From Budvicia aquatica DSM 5075 = ATCC 35567 (lineage in GTDB: Bacteria; Pseudomonadota; Gammaproteobacteria; Enterobacterales; Enterobacteriaceae), in assembly GCF_000427805.1 (NCBI RefSeq), contig NZ_ATYS01000011.1:62001-126000 (forward strand): 64,000 bases of DNA. Direction: 5' to 3'. Made by a program: the position numbers and the translations under genes. The notes beneath the pieces are model-generated. The model worked only from the letters and a program-made list of their open reading frames with translations, was not told the DNA's origin and searched no databases. This document shows, piece by piece, positions 18,076-27,719 of the stretch (position 1 is the first letter of the stretch; each line of letters starts with the position of its first letter).

Positions 18076-19044
18076 CTACCTTGGTGTAAATTGACGTAAA
18101 TGTCTGACCGTTGCTAACCAAGCAGCAATCCAGCCAATCATGGCTGAAACCACCAGCACTAACAGGCTCTCATCCCAGCTCAGACCGGTGACCGAGAACA
18201 GGGTACCGAACACTTTAGCCGTTTCAGCCACGCTAGAATCCAGTTTCCACACTAAAGCCTGAGACATAATCAACGAGAATAGTGCACCAAATAACCCAAG
18301 CAGCATGCCGCCATTCAAGAAAGGCCGTAAAATAAAACCATCGGTGGCACCAATCAGCTTCATGATGCTGATGGTTTCCCGGCGACTGAAAATATTCAGC
18401 CTGACGCTGTTACCAATCACTAAGAAGACCGCGATAATCATCAATACAGCAATAGTACCGGAAATATTACCCACGAGTTTGGTTAACGCCGAAAGCCGTG
18501 AAAACCAGCTATCATCCGTTTTAACATCGCTAACACCCTGAAGATTGCGAATGCCTTCGCGCAAAGTAACCCGTTTGTCAGAATCCAGAAAATCAGTTTT
18601 AGGTGTCACAATTGCCAGTGCCGGTAACGGATTATCACTTAGCATATCCAGCGCTGAACCAAATCCTGACCATTCGCGGAATTCACTTAATGCGTTATCC
18701 CGAGAGATATAATTTACATTTTCAACGCCGTCTAAGGCCTGAAGCTGACTCACTAATCCGCTTGCCGCCTCATCACTGACTTTTTTATCCAGATAAACGG
18801 TAATTTGTGGAGTCGGATACCATTGATTCGCAGCGTGATTAACGTTTTTCCAGACTAAATAACACAGGCTGGGTAACGTAATAGAGATGGCAATCACCAT
18901 CACGGTCAGAAAAGTAGCCAATGGCTGGCGCATCATATCAAGAAAGGTGTTATTCCAAGCATAACGCCACTGCTCACGCCATCCGCCGGTATTTCGGGTC
19001 GTTTTTTGCGCCTTAGGTTTGGCTTTAGGTTGATTAGCCCGCAT
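18076..19044 (-). CDS. ftsX: Cell division protein FtsX
   Basis: Membrane partner of FtsE; the complex activates peptidoglycan amidases through EnvC at the septum. It has 322 residues from the ATG at 19044, chosen over a GTG 9 bases upstream because GGAGG lies 8 bases before it. Four membrane helices: one after the basic N-terminal tail ([19 protein letters not shown]) and three near the C-terminus, with a periplasmic loop between. The N-terminal tail is about 30 residues shorter than in E. coli. It overlaps ftsE by 11 bp. Confidence 0.95.
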   Translation of the reverse strand: MRANQPKAKPKAQKTTRNTGGWREQWRYAWNNTFLDMMRQPLATFLTVMVIAISITLPSLCYLVWKNVNHAANQWYPTPQITVYLDKKVSDEAASGLVSQLQALDGVENVNYISRDNALSEFREWSGFGSALDMLSDNPLPALAIVTPKTDFLDSDKRVTLREGIRNLQGVSDVKTDDSWFSRLSALTKLVGNISGTIAVLMIIAVFLVIGNSVRLNIFSRRETISIMKLIGATDGFILRPFLNGGMLLGLFGALFSLIMSQALVWKLDSSVAETAKVFGTLFSVTGLSWDESLLVLVVSAMIGWIAAWLATVRHLRQFTPR

Positions 19045-19705
19045 AGCTATCACCTCCGCTCAGGCGGCCCTGAGATAGGGTCAGTACCCGATAGGAACGG
19101 CTGGCGATCAACCCGGTATCATGGGTTGCCATTAGCACTGTCACTCCCGCCCGATTAAACTCTTCAAACAGCCGTAGAATACCGGCAGACAGCTCATTAT
19201 CTAAATTACCGGTAGGCTCATCGGCTAGCAACACCGCGGGTTTATTAACCACCGCACGGGCTATTCCGACTCGCTGTTGCTCCCCGCCGGAAAGCTGAAT
19301 AGGTAGGCATTTAGCCTTATCCAACAGGCCTACTTTATCGAGTGCTGCTGAAGCCCGACGGCGAATCTCTTCCGGGCTGGCTCCGCTAATAATTAGCGGT
19401 AATGACACATTGTCATAGGCCGTACGGTCGGGAAGTAAATTATGATCCTGAAAAATCATGCCTATCTGGCGACGCAGAAAAGGAACTTCTGCATGTTTCA
19501 AACGGCTTACATCATGGCCGGAAAACCAAATATGACCGGCGCTCGGTCGCTCAATGCCACAAATCAGCTTGAGCAGAGTACTTTTCCCTGCTCCGGAATG
19601 GCCGGTCAAAAATGCCATTTCAGCCTGCTGCAGGTGAAAATTCACGCCCTGCAGCGCTTGCTGTCCACCTAAATAAGCTTTGCTGACCTGTTCAAAACGA
19701 ATCAT
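19034..19705 (-). CDS. ftsE: Cell division ATP-binding protein FtsE
   Basis: ABC-type ATPase of the septal FtsEX complex. Walker [11 protein letters not shown]-loop MIFQDHNLL, signature [14 protein letters not shown], Walker [14 protein letters not shown]-loop MATHD. The start [11 protein letters not shown] (19705) matches E. coli and gives 223 residues (E. coli 222); a longer in-frame reading from 19774 would overlap ftsY and is not supported. It starts 4 bp after the ftsY stop. Confidence 0.97.
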   Translation of the reverse strand: MIRFEQVSKAYLGGQQALQGVNFHLQQAEMAFLTGHSGAGKSTLLKLICGIERPSAGHIWFSGHDVSRLKHAEVPFLRRQIGMIFQDHNLLPDRTAYDNVSLPLIISGASPEEIRRRASAALDKVGLLDKAKCLPIQLSGGEQQRVGIARAVVNKPAVLLADEPTGNLDNELSAGILRLFEEFNRAGVTVLMATHDTGLIASRSYRVLTLSQGRLSGGDSYAG

Positions 19706-19709
19706 CGTT

Positions 19710-21269
19710 TTAATCCTCTCGGGCAAAAAGTGCCTCAATAAAATCATTAGCTTTGAAAGGACGTAAATCCTCAATACCTTCGCCTACCCCGATATAACGG
19801 ATAGGAATACCAAACTGATCGGCAACGGAGAAGATAACTCCGCCTTTTGCCGTGCCATCGAGTTTGGTTAACGTGATGCCGGTTAATCCGATAGCTTCAG
19901 TAAACAGTTTAGTCTGGCTGATGGCATTTTGGCCGGTACTGGCATCGATAGTCAGCATCACTTCATGGGGCGCATTCTCATCCAGTTTTTTCATTACCCG
20001 AACAATTTTCTTCAGCTCTTCCATCAGGTGAGACTTATTCTGTAACCGGCCAGCGGTATCAGCAATAAGTACATCAACGCCTCGAGACTGGGCGGCCTGA
20101 ATGGCATCAAAAATAACCGAGGCGGAGTCTGCCCCGGTATGCTGAGCGATAACCGGGATCTTATTGCGTTGCCCCCAAACCTGTAGCTGCTCAACGGCTG
20201 CAGCACGGAAGGTATCACCTGCGGCTAACATGACCGACTTACCTTCTGCCTGAAACTGGCGCGCCATCTTACCGATAGTTGTGGTCTTACCCACTCCGTT
20301 TACACCTACCATTAAAATGACAAAAGGTTTATGTCCGGTTACATCAAGAGGAATATCGACCTTATCTAAGATCTCACTCATCTCTTCTTTCAGCTTTCCA
20401 TACAACGCTTCTGCGTCTTTTAAATCTTTGCGAGTTGCATGCTGGGTCAGGGAAGTAATGATTTTACTGGTGGTGCTGACACCGACATCGGCAATCAAGA
20501 GCTGCTCTTCCAGCTCTTCGAACAACTCATCGTCAATACGTTTACCACGGAACAGGCCAATAAAACCGGAGCCCAGATTCTCTTTAGTTCTTAGCAGGCT
20601 GCGCTTTAAACGGGCAAAGAAACCCTCTTTGGTTGGCCGCTCTTGCTCTTGTTGCTCATCTGAGTCAGGCGAATTTAGCGCTTCTTCTGGCTCATCGAAT
20701 TCTGATTCCAGAGCATCTTCTATCTCAGAGCCCAGATCCGGCTCATCAGCAATATCGATATCGTCGTATTGCGCTTTCGCGTTCTCAGCCAGCGCCGTTT
20801 CAACTTCATCATCAGAGGCCGTTATTGAGCCGGTATCTGTGGTCTCTGATCGTGACTCGATAATCTGAAAAGTTTCGGTCTGAGGTTCTACCAACGGGGT
20901 TAACGGCTGGTCGTAAACTTCAACGGGAGAATTGGCCTCGGCCGTTTGTTCCAGATTTAATTCCGGAGTGATGTCTGTAATTGGCTCAACTTCATCTTCA
21001 AATTCAGCCGGAGCCGTCTGAATATCAACCACGTCTGTTTCTAATGGCACAGCGACCGAGTGAGGTGAGATTTCATCAGATTTCGGTTGTTCAGCCTCGA
21101 CCTGCTCAGCAGAAATAACCTGCTGCTCATCAGCTTGAGACAATACTTGTGCTGCCTCATCATTGAGTTGCTCTGCATCTTGTTGTAATTCTTCGTTTTG
21201 CTTAAGCTCATCATCCTGACGATTAAGGCCTAACCAGGAAAAAAAACCGCGTTTTTTATCTTTTGCCAT
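19710..21269 (-). CDS. ftsY: Signal recognition particle receptor FtsY
   Basis: SRP receptor GTPase that docks ribosome-Ffh complexes at the membrane. It has 519 residues: a short basic N-terminal membrane-targeting start (MAKDKKRGFFSWLG), a long Glu/Asp-rich A domain (about 15-215), then N and G domains with G1 GVNGVGKTTTIGK, DTAGRLQNK and TKLDGTAKGG. The acidic A domain varies between species and is slightly longer than in E. coli (497). First gene of ftsY-ftsE-ftsX. Confidence 0.97.
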   Translation of the reverse strand: MAKDKKRGFFSWLGLNRQDDELKQNEELQQDAEQLNDEAAQVLSQADEQQVISAEQVEAEQPKSDEISPHSVAVPLETDVVDIQTAPAEFEDEVEPITDITPELNLEQTAEANSPVEVYDQPLTPLVEPQTETFQIIESRSETTDTGSITASDDEVETALAENAKAQYDDIDIADEPDLGSEIEDALESEFDEPEEALNSPDSDEQQEQERPTKEGFFARLKRSLLRTKENLGSGFIGLFRGKRIDDELFEELEEQLLIADVGVSTTSKIITSLTQHATRKDLKDAEALYGKLKEEMSEILDKVDIPLDVTGHKPFVILMVGVNGVGKTTTIGKMARQFQAEGKSVMLAAGDTFRAAAVEQLQVWGQRNKIPVIAQHTGADSASVIFDAIQAAQSRGVDVLIADTAGRLQNKSHLMEELKKIVRVMKKLDENAPHEVMLTIDASTGQNAISQTKLFTEAIGLTGITLTKLDGTAKGGVIFSVADQFGIPIRYIGVGEGIEDLRPFKANDFIEALFARED

Positions 21270-21619
21270 GTTGTAAAAACAACCTCCACCCTAGTGTTAC
21301 GCACGCTGTAGCTGAATTAAGTCTAACACTCATCAAGGAAAGATAGATATGGAAGACCTACAATTCGCCCGATGAGCGAATATCAATCACGAATATCTGC
21401 TTATGCCGCTATTTTAACATCCGTCAGATTAAAATCATTCAATCCATACGCATTCAATGAGATAAACTTTAAATTCGCATGAAACGGCCATTAGTAGCCC
21501 AAAATGTGTGCATCAATTCAAGTCTGAATGCGATACTCAATAAAGCGCATTCTCAAATATTCAGCCTCTGTCTATAATGGCAGTTATATTTAACAGGCCG
21601 TCGGTGCATAACACAGCGT
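21270..21619. promoter_or_regulatory. Divergent ftsY/rsmD intergenic region with an rsmD promoter
   Basis: A 350-bp gap with no credible gene. On the plus strand TATAAT (21573-21578) has TTCTCA 17 bases upstream (21550-21555), a plausible sigma-70 promoter 42 bp before rsmD. I see no distinct element for ftsY beyond AT-rich sequence. Confidence 0.5.
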
Positions 21620-22222
21620 ATGAGCAAGAAACCACAACAGCAAAAAGCCGGCCAGATACGAATTATCGGTGGTCTATGGCGGGGACGAAAACTTCCTGTA
21701 CCGGATAGTCCCGGATTACGTCCAACTACCGATCGGGTACGAGAAACTTTATTTAACTGGATAGCACCGGTGCTACACGATGCCCGGTGTCTTGATTGCT
21801 TCGCGGGTAGCGGAGCCTTAGGTTTTGAAGCCCTTTCCCGTTATGCGGGCAAAGCAGTGTTATTGGAATCAGAAAGAAATATCGCTCAACAGCTTCAAAA
21901 AAATCTGGCGCTGTTAAACTCAGATAAAGGACAGATCGTCAATGCTAATGCCTTGAACTGGTTGGCTCAACCCGGAACGCCCTTTGATGTTGTATTTCTC
22001 GACCCGCCGTTTCGCTGCGGTTTATTAGCCGAAACCTTCCGGTTACTTGAACAGCAGGGCTGGCTGGCAGATGAAGCATGGATTTATGTCGAAGCAGAAA
22101 TAGAGCATTCTGCCGTCGATGTACCGGCAAGTTGGCAGCTTCATCGAGAAAAAACGGCCGGTCAGGTTGCGTACCGGCTTTATCATCGTCAGTTAAACAA
22201 GCAGGAGCAGGGAAATGATTAA
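21620..22222 (+). CDS. rsmD: 16S rRNA (guanine(966)-N2)-methyltransferase RsmD
   Basis: SAM-dependent methyltransferase of 16S rRNA G966. It has 200 residues (E. coli 198). Motif I is CLDCFAGSGALGFEALS; catalytic motif IV is VVFLDPPFRCG (the DPPF signature of this family). The N-terminus has the family's GLWRGRKLPV and PTTDRVRETLFNWI. Divergent from ftsY as in E. coli. It overlaps the next gene by 8 bp. Confidence 0.96.
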   Translation: MSKKPQQQKAGQIRIIGGLWRGRKLPVPDSPGLRPTTDRVRETLFNWIAPVLHDARCLDCFAGSGALGFEALSRYAGKAVLLESERNIAQQLQKNLALLNSDKGQIVNANALNWLAQPGTPFDVVFLDPPFRCGLLAETFRLLEQQGWLADEAWIYVEAEIEHSAVDVPASWQLHREKTAGQVAYRLYHRQLNKQEQGND

Positions 22223-22490
22223 AACACTATTTATTAATCTGGGTCGCCTGTTAATGCTTGGGGTTTGGGGAATACTATTGCTTAATCTCTTTCAGCCATT
22301 TCCCAGCCCGCTAAAATATTTTATGCATGTGGCGATGGCATTTATGTTCTTTATGCATGGACTACAGTTGATCATGCTAAAAACCACCTTGCCTAAGGAC
22401 GGCGAAAAAATAAGCGGATGGCAAGAATTCCGCATCTTTGTGTTTGGCGTCTTTGAACTATTGGCCTGGCAGCGAAAGCAGAAACAATAA
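22215..22490 (+). CDS. yhhL: DUF1145 family membrane protein YhhL
   Basis: A 91-residue small inner-membrane protein with two to three hydrophobic segments (about 10-27, 34-52) and a short basic tail ending AWQRKQKQ. Position after rsmD and before yhhN and the overall pattern match E. coli YhhL. Function unknown. It overlaps the rsmD stop, so it is co-translated. Confidence 0.85.
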   Translation: MIKTLFINLGRLLMLGVWGILLLNLFQPFPSPLKYFMHVAMAFMFFMHGLQLIMLKTTLPKDGEKISGWQEFRIFVFGVFELLAWQRKQKQ

Positions 22491-22547
22491 CATCTCACCG
22501 CTTCTCGACTAACGTTGCCATTAACAATGCCAATTAAGGATATATTT

Positions 22548-23174
22548 ATGAGTTGGCCTTTTTTAGCAGTGATTTTTTCTGGCTGGATATACGTTGATGC
22601 CGCTTATCGCGGACCTAAGTGGCAAGGCTGGATTTTTAAGCCTATCACTATGCTACTGCTTTTGCTCTGGGCATGGCAGGGACCGGAGATGACCACCTTC
22701 AGCTACCTGATCTTATTTGGCCTATTAGCCAGTCTGGTTGCTGACATTATTCAGATGCTCCCGACTGAACGCATGCTGTATACCATCGGTGCCCTATTTA
22801 TTTCTCACCTGTTGTATACCCTGTATTTTGCTAATCCGCTTAAATTAAGCTTTTACTGGCCGCTGATTCTCGTTCTGTTTGCCGTGGGGGTTGCCATTGT
22901 TTTATTGCTATGGAATCAGCTAGAAGACATGCGCTGGCCGGTTGCAACATATATTGCAGTCACGTTATTAATGGTATGGGTTGCCGCTGAAAGCTACCTT
23001 ACTCAGCCGGGCGATATGAGCTTTAGCCAGTTGGCAGGGAGTATACTCTTACTGATAGCTAATATTATCTGGCTGACTAACAGATACCGGATTTCATTTA
23101 AAGCCGCCAACGGAATAATTGCGGTTTGTTACTTCCTTGGCCACTTTATGATCGTGCGGTCGTTGCATATCTAA
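22548..23174 (+). CDS. yhhN: TMEM86/YhhN-family membrane protein
   Basis: A 208-residue polytopic membrane protein with about eight helices, YhhN/TMEM86 family. The mammalian TMEM86B member is a lysoplasmalogenase; bacterial activity is unproven. The start MSWPFLAV (22548) has AAGGA seven bases upstream and gives the E. coli length of 208; a 33-bp longer reading is unlikely. Conserved 'VDAAYRGPKWQGW' near residues 16-28 and the C-terminal ACYFLGHFMIVRSL-like segment match E. coli. Confidence 0.9.
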   Translation: MSWPFLAVIFSGWIYVDAAYRGPKWQGWIFKPITMLLLLLWAWQGPEMTTFSYLILFGLLASLVADIIQMLPTERMLYTIGALFISHLLYTLYFANPLKLSFYWPLILVLFAVGVAIVLLLWNQLEDMRWPVATYIAVTLLMVWVAAESYLTQPGDMSFSQLAGSILLLIANIIWLTNRYRISFKAANGIIAVCYFLGHFMIVRSLHI

Positions 23175-23194
23175 GCGATAACACAATATGATTT

Positions 23195-23225
23195 ATCCCG
23201 CGCTGTCACCGGGTAGGTGCGGGAT
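23195..23225. terminator. Possible terminator hairpin between yhhN and tusA
   Basis: Inverted repeat ATCCCGC / GCGGGAT with a 17-base interior that can pair further; no clear T-run. It lies between convergent genes. Confidence 0.4.
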
Positions 23226-23228
23226 GCG

Positions 23229-23477
23229 TTATTCAGGACCTTTACGAATAAGGTAACGATAGGGCAGCTGTTCGGTTTCTGATGTTAGCAGTTCATGGTC
23301 CATAAAACGGCAGAATCCCGGAATATCACGCGTGGTTGCCGGATCGTCAGCCACAATTAATAGCGTTTGGCCGGCATCCATATGGCGCACTGTTTTACGG
23401 ACCATCATCACGGGCTCAGGGCAGCGTAACCCTAAGGCATCCAGAGTCTTATCCGGGTTAGAAAATAAATCAGTCAT
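23229..23477 (-). CDS. tusA: Sulfur carrier protein TusA
   Basis: Accepts persulfide sulfur from IscS and passes it to TusBCD for 2-thiouridine of tRNA wobble bases; also in molybdenum cofactor sulfur supply. The start [10 protein letters not shown] (23477) matches E. coli, giving 82 residues and placing the active Cys19 in LRCPEPVMM at the E. coli position. A longer in-frame start at 23501 is less likely. Monocistronic. Confidence 0.96.
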   Translation of the reverse strand: MTDLFSNPDKTLDALGLRCPEPVMMVRKTVRHMDAGQTLLIVADDPATTRDIPGFCRFMDHELLTSETEQLPYRYLIRKGPE

Positions 23478-23745
23478 TGGGTTCTCAGGTCGATCTGGCA
23501 ATTAACCGCAATAGTTTAATACGATAGACCATCAGTGGCAAACATCACTCTTGCCACACAGCGCTCAGCGGAAGGTATGCTGGATATTATTAGAGGAAAA
23601 CGTTCTTAAAGGTATTTTCCCAATCGCCTCAAAGATCTAATCCTTATCAAGGGCTAATCAGCCCAGAAACTCTGCAATATCACATTGCAATCACACCACA
23701 ACTGAGTATGATCCCCTTCTCGCGCAATAGTGCGCCCATGGCAAA

Positions 23746-23792
23746 GGTTGGGTTCCCTCACCCCAACAGAGTGTTAATACTCATTAAAAAGG
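23746..23792 (+). ncRNA. Putative preQ1-I riboswitch in the yhhQ leader
   Basis: GGTTGGG-TTCCCTCA-CCCCAAC (23746-23767) forms a short stem with the TTC/C-rich loop typical of preQ1-I aptamers, followed by an A-rich tail ATTAAAAAGG (23783-23792) whose GG is also the ribosome-binding site of yhhQ. Between stem and tail is an extra small hairpin GAGT-GTTAAT-ACTC (23769-23782). The downstream gene encodes a queuosine-precursor transporter, the expected target. Ligand binding would hide the ribosome-binding site. Recognised from pattern, not from a covariance search. Confidence 0.6.
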
Positions 23793-23800
23793 TTAATGAC

Positions 23801-24499
23801 ATGTTTGAGTTCTCTTCTCAACAGCGTTTAAAGGCGCTGTTATGGTTAGCATTTTTTCACATACTGATTATTGCTTCCAGCAACTATCTGGTCCAGTTAC
23901 CTATTAGTATCTTTGGCTTCCATACCACTTGGGGCGCATTTACCTTTCCGTTTATCTTCCTGACAACCGATCTTACGGTCCGGGTTTTCGGTGCGCCTCT
24001 GGCCCGCAGAATCATTCTTGTCGTGATGATCCCGGCGTTAGCTATTTCATATCTGCTTTCAACCCTCTTCTATGACGGTTCATGGCAAGGCTACCAGTCT
24101 ATCTATAGCTTTAATCTGGTCGTGGCCCGCATCGCTGTTGCCAGCTTTATGGCCTATGTACTGGGACAAATTCTGGATATCTACGTTTTCAACCGATTCC
24201 GGCAGATGAAAACCTGGTGGATTGCCCCCAGCATATCTGCAGTATTTGGCAACCTCAGTGATACGATAGCCTTCTTCTCGATTGCATTTTATCGCAGTAC
24301 CAATACCTTTATGGCCGAGAACTGGGTTGAAATTGCGCTGGTAGATTACGTATTTAAACTGATTATTTGCGCCCTGTTCTTCCTGCCTATGTACGGAATA
24401 TTGCTGAATGTGTTGTTGAAGCGACTGGTCCAGATTAATGTTTCGCAGCAGCCTCAAACAGGTTCCGACACGGATAAAAAAGCGGTAGCCCAACTATAG
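23801..24499 (+). CDS. yhhQ: Queuosine precursor (preQ0/preQ1) transporter YhhQ
   Basis: Inner-membrane VUT/COG1738 family protein with six helices that imports 7-cyano-7-deazaguanine for queuosine synthesis. It has 232 residues from the start MFEFSSQQRLK (23801), which matches E. coli; an upstream in-frame start at 23708 would lie inside the riboswitch-like leader. Core motif SNYLVQLPISIFGFHTTWG, then FPFIFLTTDLTVRVFGAPLA. The C-terminal tail is hydrophilic and about 10 residues longer than in E. coli. Confidence 0.93.
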   Translation: MFEFSSQQRLKALLWLAFFHILIIASSNYLVQLPISIFGFHTTWGAFTFPFIFLTTDLTVRVFGAPLARRIILVVMIPALAISYLLSTLFYDGSWQGYQSIYSFNLVVARIAVASFMAYVLGQILDIYVFNRFRQMKTWWIAPSISAVFGNLSDTIAFFSIAFYRSTNTFMAENWVEIALVDYVFKLIICALFFLPMYGILLNVLLKRLVQINVSQQPQTGSDTDKKAVAQL

Positions 24500-24602
24500 G
24501 CTTCGCGAAAAACAGATTTGGCGAAAAACCGGCAACAGTGATATTTTTAAGCCTGTGACGCACAGCCGTTAAGATATTTACGCATAAACTTAAGGAAGTA
24601 CC

Positions 24603-25163
24603 ATGCAGAAGTTAGTGAAAATTGTAGGTCTCTGTTTATTTGCCGTTAGCCTTGCCGCTTGTGATGGCAGCAAAGATCAGCCGGCACCTACGGGAAGTAA
24701 TACATCTGCTACACAATCTGGTGAGCAAACCACGGTGCTGGGTGGAAAAGTCAGCTTTACCATTCCTGAGGGCCTGCAAGATCAGAACGGTAGCAATACC
24801 TCGCAAACCAGCAATATGGCAGTCTATGCGGATAACTCAGCCCAAAAGATGCTGATTGTTATCAGCAGTTCAATGCCGGGAGATTCGCTGGAGAACCTGA
24901 TTAGTCGTATGGAATCTCAGCAAAAAATGCGTGATACCGAAATGACCGTATTGACTAAGAAAGGCGTTTCAGCCGGAAACCAAACCTTACAGCGCCTTGA
25001 TACGCTTATCCGCATCGACGGTAAAAGAAACTACTCATCAACGCTGCTAACTCAAATTGACCAACAGTTACTGACTATGCAGATTACCTTCCCGGCCGAT
25101 CGGCAGGCTGAAGGCGAGAAAGCGGTTCAAACCTTTATCGACTCAATTAAGATTAATCCTTAA
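24603..25163 (+). CDS. dcrB: Lipoprotein DcrB
   Basis: A 186-residue inner-membrane lipoprotein. Signal peptide with lipobox LAAC (Cys20). A Ser/Thr/Gln-rich linker to about 42, then a globular domain with VSFTIPEGLQDQNG and a C-terminal AEGEKAVQTFIDSIK. E. coli DcrB (185 residues) is needed for phage C1 and C6 infection and for maturation of some lipoproteins. It lies next to yhhQ as in E. coli and is followed by a strong terminator. Confidence 0.93.
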   Translation: MQKLVKIVGLCLFAVSLAACDGSKDQPAPTGSNTSATQSGEQTTVLGGKVSFTIPEGLQDQNGSNTSQTSNMAVYADNSAQKMLIVISSSMPGDSLENLISRMESQQKMRDTEMTVLTKKGVSAGNQTLQRLDTLIRIDGKRNYSSTLLTQIDQQLLTMQITFPADRQAEGEKAVQTFIDSIKINP

Positions 25164-25191
25164 TTTTGAACGTTGCTGTTCGGGCTGATGT

Positions 25192-25222
25192 AAAAGGGCT
25201 ACTTAATCAGTAGCCCTTTTGT
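25192..25222. terminator. Bidirectional terminator between dcrB and glpC
   Basis: Perfect 12-base stem AAAAGGGCTACT / AGTAGCCCTTTT with a 5-base loop, between convergent genes. Confidence 0.9.
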
Positions 25223-25248
25223 TTGGTCTTAATGTGTATCGTTCTAAC

Positions 25249-26448
25249 CTATGCTAGTGCCTTGGCCAGTAAACTAATCGGATGTTCACAACGCTTGGTG
25301 GTCGACATCTCAATTTGCCATTTACAGGTTTCGCAGTCAGTGACTACAAAATCAACGCCGCTCTCTTCTATTTGGCGAAATAGTGAAGCGCCAATACCTT
25401 GAGAGGTTTCATAGTTCTCTTTCTTAAAGCCGTAAGTTCCTGCAATACCACAGCACTGCGACTCCAGCACCACTAACTCAACGCCCGGAATACGTTCCAG
25501 CAGCGCAAGGGTATAGGCAGTCCAACCCATTTTTTCCATATGGCAAGGCGTATGGTAAGCAATACGCATTGGCGTATTTTTCAGCTTAAGCTCCCGGCCT
25601 TCAGACAGTAAGCGGTATAAATAGCGAGTTGCCAGCTCAACCTGCTCGCGTACCGGAGTGGTATCAATGCCCAGCAGATGAGGATACTCATCTCTCAGGG
25701 TAAAGGTACAGGTTGAAGAAGTGGCTACAACCGGAATTCCCTTACCAATAACCGCATCGACCAATGAGTCCGCATTGACCCGAGCCTGCTTCTTAGCCTG
25801 ATCGATAAAGCCGTTAGCAATCAGCGGAACGCCACAGCATTTCTCTTTTTTCAATAGCTGAACGCCAATACCCATGGCGTTAAATACGCTGACCAGATCT
25901 TTACCTAATTGCGGATCGTTATAGTTAACGAAACATCCGTGGAAGAAGGCGATCTGCTCGTCAAATTTTTTCTGCTCTTCTGCCTGCTTACGGTACCAGC
26001 CACGGAAAGTCCCGTGAGAATATTTTGGCAACTGGCGACGATGATCAATCTTTAATGCACTATCGAGTAAGCGTTTAACGGGCTTCAGCCCAACGGTCGC
26101 ATTAACAATGGGTGCAAACGGGGTAGAAAGCGTTCCCATCAGATCGGTATTACTGAGAATGGCATCGCGCAGTTTGAACTTTGGCTTGCTATAAGTAATT
26201 CTGGCACGTTGGATAATATCGCCAATCTTCACATCAGACGGGCAAGCAACTTCACAGCGTTTACAGTTAGTACAATATTTTAGGGCATCATCAAACAGAG
26301 CCGGATCTTTTAAACGCAGGCGTTCTCCGTCCGGGCCTGCTTGTTTTGGCCCCGGGTAGTTCGGATTCACCTTAGCTACCGGGCAATAAGTAGTACACAC
26401 CGTACATTTAATGCAGCTTTCAAAGCTATTGTCAGTCATCAGGCTCAT
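25249..26448 (-). CDS. glpC: Anaerobic glycerol-3-phosphate dehydrogenase subunit C
   Basis: Membrane-anchoring, electron-transferring subunit of the anaerobic GlpABC complex that passes electrons to menaquinone. It has 399 residues (E. coli 396). Two 4Fe-4S motifs near the N-terminus (CIKCTVCTTYCP and CTNCKRCEVACP), then two CCG domains with CCGVPLIANG and CCGIAGTYGF. The ATG at 26448 overlaps the glpB stop as ATGA and has GGAGG 7 bases upstream. Last gene of glpABC. Confidence 0.97.
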   Translation of the reverse strand: MSLMTDNSFESCIKCTVCTTYCPVAKVNPNYPGPKQAGPDGERLRLKDPALFDDALKYCTNCKRCEVACPSDVKIGDIIQRARITYSKPKFKLRDAILSNTDLMGTLSTPFAPIVNATVGLKPVKRLLDSALKIDHRRQLPKYSHGTFRGWYRKQAEEQKKFDEQIAFFHGCFVNYNDPQLGKDLVSVFNAMGIGVQLLKKEKCCGVPLIANGFIDQAKKQARVNADSLVDAVIGKGIPVVATSSTCTFTLRDEYPHLLGIDTTPVREQVELATRYLYRLLSEGRELKLKNTPMRIAYHTPCHMEKMGWTAYTLALLERIPGVELVVLESQCCGIAGTYGFKKENYETSQGIGASLFRQIEESGVDFVVTDCETCKWQIEMSTTKRCEHPISLLAKALA

Positions 26449-27719
26449 GCTGTTACCTCCGACATTGCCAGAATTTGTTCGGCTACGTACTGAGCACTAA
26501 CCAGTGAAACACCGGCCCCACAGCCTTGCTGTAGCGGGTCATAACCCCCTAATACCGCGCCGATAGCAAAAAGATTTGAGATAGATTTACCGTCAATCAT
26601 AGCGCGCAGTTGGTTATCCGTTTTTACACCAAAGCGTAAATAAGGCTGAGAAGCAAACATACTCTCTTTAGTCCAGTCAGCACGCTGAGATTCCGTCATC
26701 ATGTCTAAACCAAATATTGGCTCATAGGTACGATCGAAATCAGCCACCAGTCCGTTACTAAAGAAGCTACCGCTGGCTAATACCACCTGCTCGGCAGTGA
26801 CCGGAATATCTGTGTGATTACGGGTATAAATCTTTTTCACTTTATCCCCGTCAAGATCGGCACGTAATACGGCATCGCCCGGCATAAACTGCCCGCCAAG
26901 CTGGCGAAAACGGCTGCGTAAAGCCTGATGCATACGAATACCTAATAAAGACGGCGGTAATGTAGGGACCAGCATAACTGGCTTACCAACCCGGCGACAT
27001 AGCAGTGAAACCGCATCCGGATTATCTAGACCGATACAGGCCGGTAAAATTACCGCGTCAACATCCTGAGCTAAACGGACAAGCTCGTCGGCTAATAGCT
27101 CTGTATTTTCAGCTAAGTCCAGTACCCGAGAGATGTTGGTCGCCCGAAATTCACTGGGGTTATTTCTTAAGCGGTCCAGCGCAGGAACGTGCAGATAATC
27201 AGTGATCGCCTCAATGCCTTTGCCTTCTAAAGAACCGGCGGCCAACTGAGGCTGGAAATCAAGAAACCCTTCAATTCCGATAATCGCAATGCGTTTCCAT
27301 GGTAGCGCTTCACCGATGGTCGAAGTAGGGACTTCGGTAGGACTTAACCACGTTGCGCGCTGGGTTCCCAAAGGTGTCATACGCATATGATTCTGTGCAA
27401 CGTTACCGGTGAAGCTTAGCCCGCAGTTAATCAGTAGTCGTTCAGCCTGTTGCGCCATTTGACTGACGCAATCAGCACCCAGCCGGGAATATGGATGTTC
27501 CGGCGACTGCTTAGCTAAATCTTCCAATGCATCCAGCGGATTTTTCACTACGGAGCCATCAGGCATGTAGCTTAAGAAATCCAGCGACCCTGAAGAGAAA
27601 TGGAGAGCACTCTGCCCGGCACTGATAATAGCGCAACGCTTGCCCTGCTCAGCCAAACGAATACCGCAGGTTAGCCCGGCCAAACCACCACCAATAATCG
27701 CGATATCAAATTTCATCAT
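26445..27719 (-). CDS. glpB: Anaerobic glycerol-3-phosphate dehydrogenase subunit B
   Basis: FMN-containing subunit of GlpABC. It has 424 residues (E. coli 419). N-terminal dinucleotide fold IIGGGLAGLTCG; conserved 'SALHFSSGSLDFLSYMPDG' near 37-55 and a C-terminal GAVLGGYDPLQQGCGAGVS. Two tandem ATGs leave the start uncertain by one codon. It overlaps glpA by 14 bp. Confidence 0.97.
   Translation of the reverse strand: MMKFDIAIIGGGLAGLTCGIRLAEQGKRCAIISAGQSALHFSSGSLDFLSYMPDGSVVKNPLDALEDLAKQSPEHPYSRLGADCVSQMAQQAERLLINCGLSFTGNVAQNHMRMTPLGTQRATWLSPTEVPTSTIGEALPWKRIAIIGIEGFLDFQPQLAAGSLEGKGIEAITDYLHVPALDRLRNNPSEFRATNISRVLDLAENTELLADELVRLAQDVDAVILPACIGLDNPDAVSLLCRRVGKPVMLVPTLPPSLLGIRMHQALRSRFRQLGGQFMPGDAVLRADLDGDKVKKIYTRNHTDIPVTAEQVVLASGSFFSNGLVADFDRTYEPIFGLDMMTESQRADWTKESMFASQPYLRFGVKTDNQLRAMIDGKSISNLFAIGAVLGGYDPLQQGCGAGVSLVSAQYVAEQILAMSEVTA

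Noticed and set aside
20281-20868. 195-residue open frame on the plus strand opposite ftsY
   Set aside because: Ser-rich mirror of the acidic A domain of FtsY; typical antisense shadow.
24080-24493. 137-residue open frame on the minus strand opposite yhhQ
   Set aside because: Antisense to a clearly conserved membrane protein gene, with no ribosome-binding site or domain.
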